Part shown: piece by piece, positions 32,821-42,551 of the stretch
Layout of the letters: each line of letters starts with the position of its first letter
How positions within the stretch are numbered: the first letter of the stretch is position 1
Assembly (NCBI GenBank): GCA_009767595.1
Contig: VSDK01022105.1
Span: forward strand, 410,684-474,683
From: Symbiodinium kawagutii
Taxonomy: Eukaryota; Sar; Dinophyceae; Suessiales; Symbiodiniaceae
Length of the DNA: 64,000 nucleotides
Direction: 5' to 3'
Translations under genes and position numbers: made by a program
The notes under the pieces: generated by a model
The model's database searches: none
What the model was told of the DNA's origin: nothing
The model's input: only the letters and a program-made list of their open reading frames with translations

Positions 32821-33833
32821 ATATATGTTGAGTACATGGTTAATATATGGTGACTACATGGTTGATTGGTTGATTAATGATGGCTAGTGATGGTTGAATT
32901 ATGTTGAATATATGGTGAATAGATAGGATTCATGTGGTGGTTAATCATGAATATATGGGACTCATGAGGATCTATGAGCGATTAGTGATATGTGCCAAAA
33001 TAGAGGTACCCCCAAAACCAATGGTCTCCTGGTAAAATCATTGTGGTTTCGTGGGTTATTGGTTGCCCTATTTTGGCACATACCCACGTGGTGAATGATG
33101 GCTGATCTATGGTGAATATAGGATCATATAATACATGGTGAAAATCTGGGATTCATGAGCTAATGCAGTGGCTGATGGTTGATCAAGCAATGGTTGATAT
33201 GATTAATGATGGTTGGTGATGAGTAAATGATGGCGAATGTATGGGATTCACCAGGATCAAAGATGGTTCATGATCATTGAGAAAGATTATGGTTGTTGTT
33301 CTTGGTGGCTCACCAAGAAAGATAGTACTAATTGGTTTGACGTTGATGACTAGTGAAATGTTGGTATGTTCCATTTATTGGGCGTATATACCTGTTTCAA
33401 ACAGGTTGTATTATGATGCAAATATGTTGTTGGTAGAAACACATCCGTGTTGAAACAATAACAGGTTGAATAATTGCTTCAAACTTAAAACAGTTTTAAT
33501 CATGGTGAATTCTCAGTTAATTGATGGTCAATGATAAGTAGCTATGATTGATGATGGTATGAACCCCTGCCCCTTTATGTTTTCTTACACAATTACTTTG
33601 CTCCGACACCCGGAGGGTGGTGCTCTGTGCAACCGTTTTTAGGCCCTCACTTGGACAACTGTTGGTCCCTAAACTATCTAAACTTACGCCATGTAACAAG
33701 CTAGCCATTGTTCACAACTGTCAGCCATTAAGTGATCGTACAATTCATTAATCTTTCACCACCAATTATTGACCGTCAATCAACCATCATCATCCAATCA
33801 TTAGCCACCGATTCTCTCGCTCACTCACTGCAG
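32821..33833. other. Non-coding TGGTGAATATATGG / GGTTGATG field with one foldback
   Basis: Degenerate words on both sides of the element at 32989. 33420-33500 has short AACAGGTTG repeats. No gene is supported. Confidence 0.45.
32989..33082. repeat. Family A variant with different termini
   Basis: The outer 15 bases TATGTGCCAAAATAG are a perfect inverted repeat with CTATTTTGGCACATA. The inner GGTACCCCCAAAACC is typical of family A. The usual GGTGGTTTCTC end has been replaced. Confidence 0.75.
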
Positions 33834-34000
33834 GCAGCATTCTTAGCCGAATTCGCAACTTGCTATGGGAAACAGTCCCTTGGCTATCCAGGAGTGTGAA
33901 GCCTCGGGCGATAAGGAATTGGTGTCAAAGACACGGGTCATACAACCACACCAAAAGAAATGACAAGCATGACTATCAAGGCTATTGCGAGATGTCATGA
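33834..34000 (+). CDS. Putative exon, basic
   Basis: After an ACTGCAG acceptor (two leading bases) the frame is open for 54 codons to a TGA: SILSRIRNLLWETVPWLSRS then VKPRAIRNWCQRHGSYNHTK. Another plus frame (MGNSPLAIQECEASGDKELV) and a minus frame (33843-34163) overlap, so the frame is tentative. Confidence 0.3.
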
Positions 34001-34479
34001 CCATCAAGAATGTCAAGACTATAATTTCAACATTGATATTGTTGACCAACCAGCAATCAGTCGCAATTCCAACGAGATCAATGGGACGTACGGCTGATTC
34101 TATGCGGTCGATTGGATCAACCCGAGGGTCGAGCCCTGCCTGAACGACCCTGGGACACACCACACGTGAGCCAAGGAAGGCTCAGCTGCTTAAGCACAGG
34201 GATTGGTGATCAAAGTGGCTACTCTGAATGGTTCACAACTGTTGACCCTTAACTGGTCATAAGATTGGTCATCTTGGTGCCTGTTGGTGAATGAGTCCTT
34301 GTGGGTACGGAGTTGCCAAAAACGTTTTTTTTGGGCAAGGAACCACCAGGAGTCTCGAAATTCAACAGCTGATTTCTTGATTGCCATTGCTTGGGTTCTT
34401 GTTCTGGATCTCGAGTCTTCTTTTGGAATCATTATCATTCACAACCGTTGGTGTTATTAATCAGGTGATATTTGTCAAC

Positions 34480-34545
34480 GTATATGTATATGTATATATC
34501 TATATTTATCAACGTATATGTATATATATATATATATACGTCAGG
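34480..34545. repeat. TATATG/TA microsatellite
   Basis: ACGTATATGTATATGTATAT repeated with a short TA run. The Tyr/Ile-rich frames are artefacts. Confidence 0.7.
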
Positions 34546-34704
34546 ATTTATCTACATCTTTGAATATGTTAAGCCATACATCTTTGTTCTTTTGTTTTTT
34601 CGACATACATATACAGAATTATGCATTTATCATTTAGATATACATGAATATATCATATTTAGTCCTTTAAATTTGTATATACATTGGATATACACATGTT
34701 ATAG

Positions 34705-34797
34705 CTGCGAGACTTGTGTAATTCCTTGGAGTGGCTTGGACGTGCCCGCACTGTCCAACTCTCAGGAATTCCCTTTCGTTTTGGGCATGGCAGACAG
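34705..34797 (+). CDS. Putative exon (31 codons, phase 0 to 0)
   Basis: Bounded by GTTATAG and CAG|GTGAAT. The frame reads LRDLCNSLEWLGRARTVQLS then GIPFRFGHGRQ. A second plus frame (PWSGLDVPALSNSQ) is also open. A family A element follows about 50 bp downstream. No domain is recognised. Confidence 0.4.
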
Positions 34798-34847
34798 GTG
34801 AATGAGGAGATGAAATTATATATGTATATGTCTTTTGATACATATAC

Positions 34848-34956
34848 ATGGGAGTTTTTCAAAATTGGTAGCCAAAAAACAAGTTGGTTTATTAAATGGT
34901 TGAAAAAACTAGATGATAACTGCGGGTCCCCTATGACTTGAAAAACCACCATATAC
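34848..34956. repeat. Family A foldback element (diverged)
   Basis: GGGAGTTTTTCAAAATTGGT at the left and GGGTCCCCTATGACTTGAAA then AACCACCATAT at the right. Interior GTTGGTTTATTAAATGG. Confidence 0.65.
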
Positions 34957-35049
34957 ATTTACAAGCTTACATGTAAATATGAGTAGAGATATGTACTTAC
35001 ATATATTTCCATACATACACATGTATACACTTACACATGTTTATTATAT

Positions 35050-36480
35050 GCACAAAATGTATGTTGGTATATCCCCTACTGTTGGTGCTTATTAACTATT
35101 GACCATTGGTTGGTTGGTTAACTACTTAGCGACTATATAGATATGTAATAGTTGTTTAAGCATAGTTTGAGCATTGTTGTTGGTGATTATCAACTGTTAT
35201 CAACGATTGACCAACTTAGGAATCATCATTTACCACCTTTAATCATACATACCAGGCCAATTATTGTTGCTACCCTATTATTATCCATTAACCAGCTAGT
35301 TCACCGGCAGTTAATTTTGTTTGTACCCATACCTTGGCCAAAAAACAAACACATCAACCAATAGATCTCTACTATGAAGATATGGATCTCTACTATAAAG
35401 ATATAGATCTCTACTACAAAAATATATATATATATCCCCTATGATTGTTGGTTATCATCCCATTGTTTGACGATAAATCTACTATTATCAGATCTAATCT
35501 ATCTATAATTAATTAACCAGTATTTATGACTATTAATGTATATCTATTACTATTACTCATAGATATCTACTATTAACCATTATTCATAGTGGGTGATATC
35601 TACCATTAGCACTATAACCAATGGTTAAATCTAGATAATCTATCAATTACCATCATTATTATCAAACATTGGTTCATATCTACTATCAACTATTAACCAT
35701 AGATATCTACTATTAACCATTATTAATGACTATGAATGACTATTACCTTTATTAACGACTATTAATGGACCAGTCATTATTATTTACAAGTATCCACCAT
35801 AGATAATCATTAATAGTGGATGATAACCATTAATAACTATCAAGCCATTATTAACAATTTATGAACATAATAAACCATTATGAACCATAAACAACCACTA
35901 TGATTAATAACCTTGACTATTATTAACCACTATTAATGACCATTATTAACCAATGATTACTATCATATCAGGTTTATTATGGTTAATCATTGTCAACCAT
36001 GAATTACTATTAATGGATTATTACCAATAGTAACCATTATGAATGGATGAATTAATCAACTGGTTGATGATTACTATTGTTAATAATCCATTAACAATGG
36101 TTACTATTGTTAATGATTGTTAATTATGAATAATGGTTAACCATTATTACTTGACAATGATTACACTTATTAACACTTGGTTAATTTCCAACTGGTTAAT
36201 TAGAGAGTAGTTAACAATGTTGTCATACAACATTGTTAACCACTTTTAACAATATCAATAATATTTTTTTAACCATCATAGTAGTTAATTGTTAACAATT
36301 GTAACCAGTTAATTAGTCGTTAACCATTATTAACAAAAGTAGTCATTGACAATTAATTAATCCATCAATAATGATTAATGGATAATGAATGGAAAATTAC
36401 CAATAGTCATTAATTAACCAATGGTCAATAATAGTCAAGGTTATTAATTCCAACCAAATGGTTGATGACTGGGCATACGT
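35050..36480. repeat. AT-rich degenerate ATTAACCATTATTAATGA field
   Basis: About 1.4 kb of loosely repeated TTAACCATTA, TATTAATGACTATTA and AGATATCTACTATTAACC words, with (TA)n at about 35425-35437. No usable open frame. Confidence 0.65.
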
Positions 36481-36495
36481 TCATCTCGGGCTCAG

Positions 36496-36633
36496 GTCAT
36501 GGAGCCTCCGGACCGAGCCATCGATGCCTTGTGGGGCACCATGCGCCACGGCGCAACGCAGTCGTTGAACATTGCACGACGTGACCACGCGGCGTGGCCA
36601 TGGCGACCACCCGGCGAGTGGTGGCATATCTAG
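36496..36633 (+). CDS. Putative exon, Trp/Pro-containing
   Basis: After GGCTCAG the frame reads VMEPPDRAIDALWGTMRHGA then TQSLNIARRDHAAWPWRPPG, open to TAG at 36631. A GT at 36590 (CGAC|GTGACC) may end it earlier. A GC-rich island between two AT-rich fields. Minus frames also cross but are less balanced. Confidence 0.4.
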   Translation, partial: VMEPPDRAIDALWGTMRHGATQSLNIARRDHAAWPWRPPGEWWHI

Positions 36634-36639
36634 ATGGAT

Positions 36640-37750
36640 AGATAGATATAGATAGGAAGCAAACATATATAGATATAGAATTGTTCATAGATGTAATATA
36701 TATTGTTTAACAAATCTATATCAGTCTATATTCAACATGTAGTATACTAGCGGTTATCAGTCTTTTAGTGGGATGGATATGGTATATTATATAAATAGCC
36801 ATCAGTATAGAATAGATATCAAGCTATTTATATCTAGGGCTTTAAACAAATCGTGTATTTATACATGTTTGTTTTGCATATTGTTTCTTAAAGTATGGTT
36901 TTAGTTGTGCTTTGTGATTACTTAATTCGACACTCATGATTGACTATGCGCCAGTAGTTTTTTACATGTCAAACAAACTTGATTTTTAGTGGATGTCGCA
37001 AACACCTTACAATGTTCAGCATCGCTTTAATGCTCGTCCATAAATAGGCCGTATTGATTCTGTTTTGAGACCTAGATGATTGTGTTTGTGTTTGTGGATT
37101 ACGATGGTAAAATGTTTTATAGCACGGTTTGAACTTGGCACTTGAATATGTTTTCATGGTATAAAAGATGACCATGGTCCACTCAATGTAATGACATTCT
37201 GAATAATCATTAACGTGGTAATTAATAATATGAAAAAAACTGTATGATAATTTATTGCCATTCGTTGTGGGTATGAGGGTTTTGAATCATGGTTGGCTAT
37301 TAGCTGGGGCAATTGGTCGTCGCTATGGCGGCACGGCGCATTTACATATTCCAACAATGGATTCACAACTGACCCATGAAAAATAGCATAATGCAGAACA
37401 ATGTTACTTGTTTGCCATCAGTAGAAAACGCTTCATGACGCCATAAATGGAAATGGATGTAGTCACATTTGCGAGCCCCTATTGTTATCATAGTTGGGGC
37501 TTCGCTCAAATGTTTGACCCTGGCTCATTGCCTTATCTTCGTGGGCTAGATCTATCCGTTGCATGAAAAAAACAACCCTAGTTGTAGAAATCGTAATCGG
37601 AGATTTCCTACAGAGCAGTTTCATTGAACGGTCGGCATCCATCATTCTCAACCACCTTGAGCATCAATGAACCATCATAGCCACCATCAATTATCATCCA
37701 TTATCAGCCATTTTCATGGTGGTTAATGATGGATAATGATGGTTCACTAC
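36640..37750. other. Non-coding stretch
   Basis: AT-rich with AGATATAGATA words (36640-36860), followed by unremarkable sequence. No supported gene. Confidence 0.4.
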
Positions 37751-37751
37751 T

Positions 37752-37847
37752 GTTTGGTGGTTTTAATCATTTTCTATTTTCCCCAGCAATTAATTACAAA
37801 TGATTAGTTGGTTGACTCACAATTTCATAGGGGTGGTTCAACCACGC
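37752..37847. repeat. Family D foldback element
   Basis: TTTGGTGGTTTTAATCATTT, CTATTTTCCCCAGC, ACAAATGATTAGTTGGTTGA, AATTTCATAGGGGTGG and TTCAACCACG in family D order. Confidence 0.75.
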
Positions 37848-37883
37848 AAGCAGTTCACCAACATAAACACCGCATCGTTACAG

Positions 37884-37966
37884 CGGCTGCAACGAGGCAG
37901 ATGTCCCACACCTTTGATCCTGCTTGGACCGGCAAAACGGAACCTTGGCAGCCCTCGGCACCGGCT
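37884..37966 (+). CDS. Putative exon
   Basis: Between CGTTACAG and GCT|GTAGGT the frame (two leading bases, then phase 0 out) reads AATRQMSHTFDPAWTGKTEP then WQPSAPA. Splice sites and composition are both good. A family B element lies about 65 bp downstream in the presumed intron. Confidence 0.45.
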
Positions 37967-38030
37967 GTAGGTTGACCCCGCGTTGCGGGGTTTGGGGTTG
38001 TGCTACAGCCAATGAGCCGAGGTATATGGG

Positions 38031-38150
38031 TACAAGGTGGGCCCTCAACAGATGTGAGTTGGGTGAGTTCAGCCCTGTAACTGATAGTTAATCCTGCTGA
38101 AGTCAGGCACATAAAGCACCAGCTCGAAGTGGTTTGGGGCCCACCTTGTA
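38031..38150. repeat. Family B foldback element
   Basis: TACAAGGTGGGCCCTCAAC is mirrored by GGTTTGGGGCCCACCTTGTA. The interior retains AACTGATAGTTAATCC. Confidence 0.85.
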
Positions 38151-38209
38151 GCTGGCATAATCAAATAAACCCCAAAATAGATGGATGTCAATTATCAATG
38201 ATAAACCCA

Positions 38210-38320
38210 GCAAACGTACCTAGCTTGGTCATCTTTGGGATGTGGACAGCTGAAGTGCCCTGGGCCGTCAGCATCATGGTTGCTTGCTTGTTGACGGTCT
38301 CCATGGTTAACGATGGTTGA
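38210..38320 (+). CDS. Possible exon, hydrophobic
   Basis: The frame ANVPSLVIFGMWTAEVPWAV then SIMVACLLTVSMV has membrane-like character. No secure splice sites. Confidence 0.25.
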   Translation, partial: ANVPSLVIFGMWTAEVPWAVSIMVACLLTVSMVNDG

Positions 38321-38518
38321 TCATGCGTTCAACCAACGACAACCAACAAATGATTGGTCCTTCTGGTTGACGCTACCCAGCTAACTCCTGACCCACACAA
38401 AGCTATGAACCAGACAGACCGGTTTCAGAATCCACCATTAGTGCACTCGGGTAAAAATAGAGTCACATAGGGGTTTTTTTAAGTTCTATATTCAGAGGGG
38501 GAGAGTACAGAGGGGGGA

Positions 38519-39790
38519 TCCTTAAGTACGGCGTACTTAACCCATTTCCACCCAAAAAAGGTGTGAAGTGAGCGGCGTTCATGACACCTTGGCGTTCGTG
38601 CTATGCAATTATCCTGTGCTGTAAGCTCGTGTATGGGTAATCCTTAAGTACGGCTTGCTTCAGCCATTCCAAAAAGTAAAGTGAACCGTGTTCGTGAAAC
38701 TTTGGCGAGCCTTCTATGCAATGATCCGTTTTTTTGAGCTGGTGTAGAAGGATCCTTAAGTACTGCGTACTTACGCCATTTCAAGCTGGAAAATGGGAAG
38801 TCCTTAAGCACGGCGTACTTAAGCCATTTCAAGCTGGACAATGTAAGCTGGAAAATTGGAATTCCTTAAGTACGGCGTACTTAAGCCGTTTCAAGCTGGA
38901 ACATGTAAGCTGGAAAATGGAGATTCCTTAAGTACGGCGTACTTAAGCCGTTTCAAGCTGGAACATGTAAGCTGGAAAATTGGAATTCCTTAAGCACGGC
39001 GTATTTAAGTCATTTCAAGCTGGAAAATGTAAGCTGGAAAATTGGAATTCCTTAAGTACGGCGTACTTAAGCCGTTTCAAGCCGGAAAATGTAAGCTGGA
39101 AAATGGGAAGTCCTTAAGTACGGCGTACTTAATGCAGTTGGACCCCCGGGGACGTCCATGTGCCACCTCCTTGCTCGTTTTTTCCAAGAAACAAATCATT
39201 GAAAATGTAGATGTGCTGCTGTGACTTTGACGGGGGGGGGTCCAACCTCCTTAAGTACGGCGTACTTAAGCCATTTCAAGCTGGACAATGTAAGCTGGAA
39301 AATGGGATTTCCTTAAGTACGGCGTACTTAAGCCGTTTCAAGCTGGAACATGTAAGCTGGAAAATTGGAATTCCTTAAGCACGGCGTATTTAAGTCATTT
39401 CAAGCTGGAAAATGTAAGCTGGAAAATTGGAATTCCTTAAGTACGGCGTACTTAAGCCGTTTCAAGCTGGAACATGTAAGCTGGAAAATTGGAATTCCTT
39501 AAGTACGGCGTGCTTGGTGCAGTTGGACCCCGGAGATGTGCATGTGCCACCTCCTCGCTCGTTTTTTCAAAAAAAAAAGAAAAAGTAAATGGGCTGCTGT
39601 GATTTCTACGGGGGGGGTACAACCTCCTGAAGTACGGCGTACTTAGGCTAGAATGTCTTACCAGTATGGCTACCACTGCCTAGTTCAACCTATTAAGTGA
39701 AGGACCGGGTGTTGACCGCGAAAGTTTCATGAATGCCGCTCACTTCACATGTTCCTGGGTGAGAATGGCTTAAGTACGGAATCCTGAGGT
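38519..39790. repeat. Large foldback element enclosing a 62-bp satellite
   Basis: Outer arms are inverted: TGTGAAGTGAGCGGCGTTCA near 38560 matches the reverse complement of TGAATGCCGCTCACTTCACA near 39733. Inside, the motif CCTTAAGTACGGCGTACTTA recurs at 38802, 38864, 38926, 38988, 39050, 39112 and again at 39249, 39311, 39373, 39435, 39497, each step exactly 62 bp, with outlying copies at 38519, 38642, 38754 and 39625. The two blocks each end with a CAGTTGGACCCC..CATGTGCCACCTCCT tail. The motif is a near-perfect dyad (TTAAGTAC, GGC, GTACTTAA). Short open frames inside are artefacts. Confidence 0.9.
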
Positions 39791-40756
39791 AACACCACTA
39801 TAGAAAGATTGACATTCAGAGGATTCAAGTAATTGTCTAATATCGCGCTTTCGATCTTGCAATGCAGACATGGCTTGCTTGGGGTATCCCAATTGAAAAA
39901 ACAATCTTGAGTTCTTGAATTACAGACTGCCTGATGCTTGGATGGAGTTTGTTAGTTGAAATTTGAAAAACCCCCTACGTGACTAGGGGCTTGGGAGCTA
40001 CTATGTATTTATGATAGACACACCATTAGTGTCACCTATTTTCAGAAACCACCACATGTGTCTTTGAAACTGTTCAGCAGCGGGGATTGACCCTCAGCCT
40101 GCTAGCCGGTATCAACATGGGAACAGGGTCCACCGTGCTGTGGGTTTTCTGCGATCCGTGGCTCATGTTGGATAGACCCACCGCTTGATGTCAATTACTG
40201 TTGGTTCGTGGGCATAAGCGATGTGTATGATGCACAAATACAGTACTCTCGTGATTTGAGATCAATACATACACACACTATATGTATTCATATGAAGTCT
40301 ACATGCATGTATTTGCATGCAATTCCAGAATAAACTTTTACATCCTTTTTTGTTCATGTGTGTTAAATGTGAATATGATATACTGTAAGTACTTGTGCAT
40401 TACGTGTTTGTTCAACATACACACATATTCACATGTGTCCAACAAAATACCTGGTTGGAAGCATCCAAAGCTGTGGACAGGTTTTGATTCAGGAGAAAAG
40501 AACGGCCTAGACATGGAATGCCCACCGAGGTTGGTTGAGAAGTTAGCAATATCGTCCAAGGGCAGGTTTGACTCTTTCTCTCTATTTTTGTCTCTGTCTC
40601 TCTCTCTCTCTCTCTAATGCTCTCTATTATTATTGTTATTATTATCAATTGTAACTCTATAGTATTCTGTATTATTGGTGGTTTCAACTCTGCTTGTTCA
40701 CATCTTGGCGCAGAAACGGGGTACTGTTTCTTTGTGGCAGGGTTCACCTTTTTCAG
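39791..40756. other. Mostly non-coding
   Basis: A CATATG/ACACAT-rich patch (40230-40440) and a (TC)n tract (40586-40615). Overlapping frames on both strands at 40282-40617 and 40412-40837 have no clear winner. Confidence 0.3.
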
Positions 40757-40850
40757 GACCACAGCTGTCACAGCGTTCAGGCTAACCAAAGGGCAGCCAT
40801 TGCATATCGGGCGTTTCTGGAGCTGGAGGAACAGCAACTTGGCGATGTGG
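40757..40850 (+). CDS. Putative exon, helical
   Basis: A pyrimidine-rich acceptor (CACCTTTTTCAG) and a GTGG|GTCAG donor bound a phase-0-in, phase-1-out frame: DHSCHSVQANQRAAIAYRAF then LELEEQQLGDV. The Leu/Glu/Gln pattern is typical of an alpha-helix. Competing frames are open here, but this one is best flanked. No domain is recognised. Confidence 0.45.
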
Positions 40851-40925
40851 GTCAGTTCAATGCTCTTCGATAATCACGAGCATACTGTGACCATTGTACT
40901 CATTGACCAGAGTGATGAGTGGTGT

Positions 40926-41012
40926 AATGTTGGTTTCTGATTAGTATCTACCTGTTGGTTTCATCTATTTTCATTACTTTAGGGGGGGTTACACTAATCA
41001 GAAACCAACATT
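40926..41012. repeat. Small foldback element, perfect 20-bp arms
   Basis: AATGTTGGTTTCTGATTAGT and ACTAATCAGAAACCAACATT are exact reverse complements 47 bp apart. The interior is CTACCTGTTGGTTTCATC..TTTAGGGGGGG. It belongs to none of families A-F and lies about 75 bp after the exon ending at 40850. Confidence 0.8.
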
Positions 41013-41030
41013 AGTGTAGGAATCACTGCT

Positions 41031-41088
41031 TAATGATGGTTAATGATGGGGGAACCAGGGAGACTAAGGGTTTTGACCCACGGCCAAG
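41031..41088. repeat. Family C element, right half only
   Basis: TAATGATGGTTAATGATGGG, GGAACCAGGGAGACTAAGGG and TTTTGACCCACGGCCA. The left half is absent. Confidence 0.65.
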
Positions 41089-41115
41089 TGGTGCAATAGA
41101 AACCATCGCTGCTTA

Positions 41116-41350
41116 GAAGTCTGCTATGACTTTTGAGCCAAAGAACGACCGGGTGATGCCACATTTGGCCGCACGGCCGTGAAGATGACTGGAGGCTACG
41201 TGACGGTACGAACCAGGGACCATCCCAGACCTCGGTGACCATCCCCACGACTCAACGTCCAGCGCCAGGGGCCATTCGTTTTCGATGTGAACGGCACCCT
41301 CTACCCATGGCCATAGAGAGTTCGAACATCCAACATACCTGCGGGAAAAT
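41116..41350 (+). CDS. Possible exon(s) in a GC-rich island
   Basis: After GCTTAG a phase-0 frame reads KSAMTFEPKNDRVMPHLAAR up to CC|GTGAAG at 41178. Further on another frame reads WRLRDGTNQGPSQTSVTIPT and continues for about 40 more codons. Joining them is unresolved. No domain is recognised. Confidence 0.3.
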
Positions 41351-41359
41351 CCGTTGTTG

Positions 41360-42290
41360 ATCGTTGACGTTCATGATATTCACCATGGTCGTCAACCATA
41401 CCGTTCTTAGCCATTGCAAGTTTCGTTTGATCAACCACTATCAAAAAGCAACGACAAGAGATGCGTTGTTCCATTCTGGGATGTAGGTGCTGGTGATAAG
41501 CCCGTGGGATTTTCGATGCATTGATACAGCATATTTTTTGTTTGGACTTTTAAACTCTCACATCTGTGTTGGTGTGTGTGTCATGTCATTGTCTTCGTGA
41601 ATTCAAGGTGACGAGCAAACAACTTTCCAATCCCAGAGATTTGGTCGGGTTTTGGCAGGGACACACAATGACTGGGGCAACCTCCATGGATGCTGTTTAA
41701 AGAGGTTGGAGCAGGCTTGATCACAGGGGATGAGTGTCTAGACACGAAGCCCGGCTGAGGCATTTTCAACATGTTCCAACATTTTTCATCCATCAGCAAG
41801 TCTTTACATGTGAAAAAGAAGATCCTTTGTTTTTTTTCAATGTCGGCCACTACCATTATATAAATCATTATCAACTGTTCACCGTCTTAAACTTGATATA
41901 AAGACCCTAGAAGCCCTTGAGGTCTTTTGATTGCTTGGGAGATGCCTTGCAATAGCTTACTTTGTCATGACATTGCGGTACTAGTTAAACTGTCCCTGTC
42001 TCAGAACTCAGGCATGGAAGCGAAATCCACCATGATTCAACAGATCATCATTTTACATAACCATGGAAGTTATATGGCCATGACTTTTTCAAAGCGAAGT
42101 ATTCACTGGTTGTATCATGTTGTATCAAATAAGTTCTGATTTCCGCAGCTTGTCTGACTTGCAGAAGGATATACAGATCTTGAAACATGTACTTGTAAGC
42201 CCCCCTTGGGAGGTCCGTCCCCTTTGCGACTTGGTCGCTGGTTACATTCACGGTGGTTATCAGGGCTACACTTCAGTGATCCAACACGTC
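41360..42290. other. No gene supported
   Basis: Open frames on both strands (41581-41874 minus, 41927-42317 plus) lack splice or composition support. Confidence 0.3.
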
Positions 42291-42381
42291 TCAAGGGAAA
42301 ATCCTCATATTTTGTAGAGAGACTCTGGGAAACCATCAGTAATTGGTGGATTCTCCAGTATCAGGTTCATCTATGACGGGA
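42291..42381. repeat. Family E-like foldback element
   Basis: CAAGGGAAAATCCTCATATT, CTGGGAAACCATCAG, TTGGTGGATTCTCCAGTATC and GACGGGATATG are diverged family E words. Confidence 0.4.
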
Positions 42382-42429
42382 TATGACCACCACCACTGTT
42401 AGCTGGACACGAAGTTTGGGTGTCGACTA

Positions 42430-42551
42430 TTTGGTGGTTTCTTAAAATGGGGGACCCCTCAAATCATCCTTTATACTACTCATTTATAGTAATAAACCAG
42501 CATATGCCCATATCTTTTGGGCTAATTACCTGTTTTGAAAAAGCAGGTAAT
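42430..42551. repeat. Family A foldback element (right half eroded)
   Basis: TTTGGTGGTTTCTTAAAATG, GGGACCCCTCAAATCATCC and AGTAATAAACCAGC are clear. The right end is replaced by ATTACCTGTTTTGAAAAAGC. Confidence 0.6.

Noticed and set aside
33843-34163. 106-codon minus-strand frame
   Set aside because: Rich in Cys/His/Trp, without splice support. The plus strand has better-composed frames over the same bases.
38519-39650. CRISPR-like or integron-like array of 62-bp units
   Set aside because: The spacing is regular, but the intervals between dyads are near-identical, not unique spacers, and the context is eukaryotic. It is a satellite.
38644-39676. Several 60-75-codon frames (SLKWLKYAVL, LKYGVLKPFQAG types)
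   Set aside because: They are translations of the 62-bp satellite unit in different frames.
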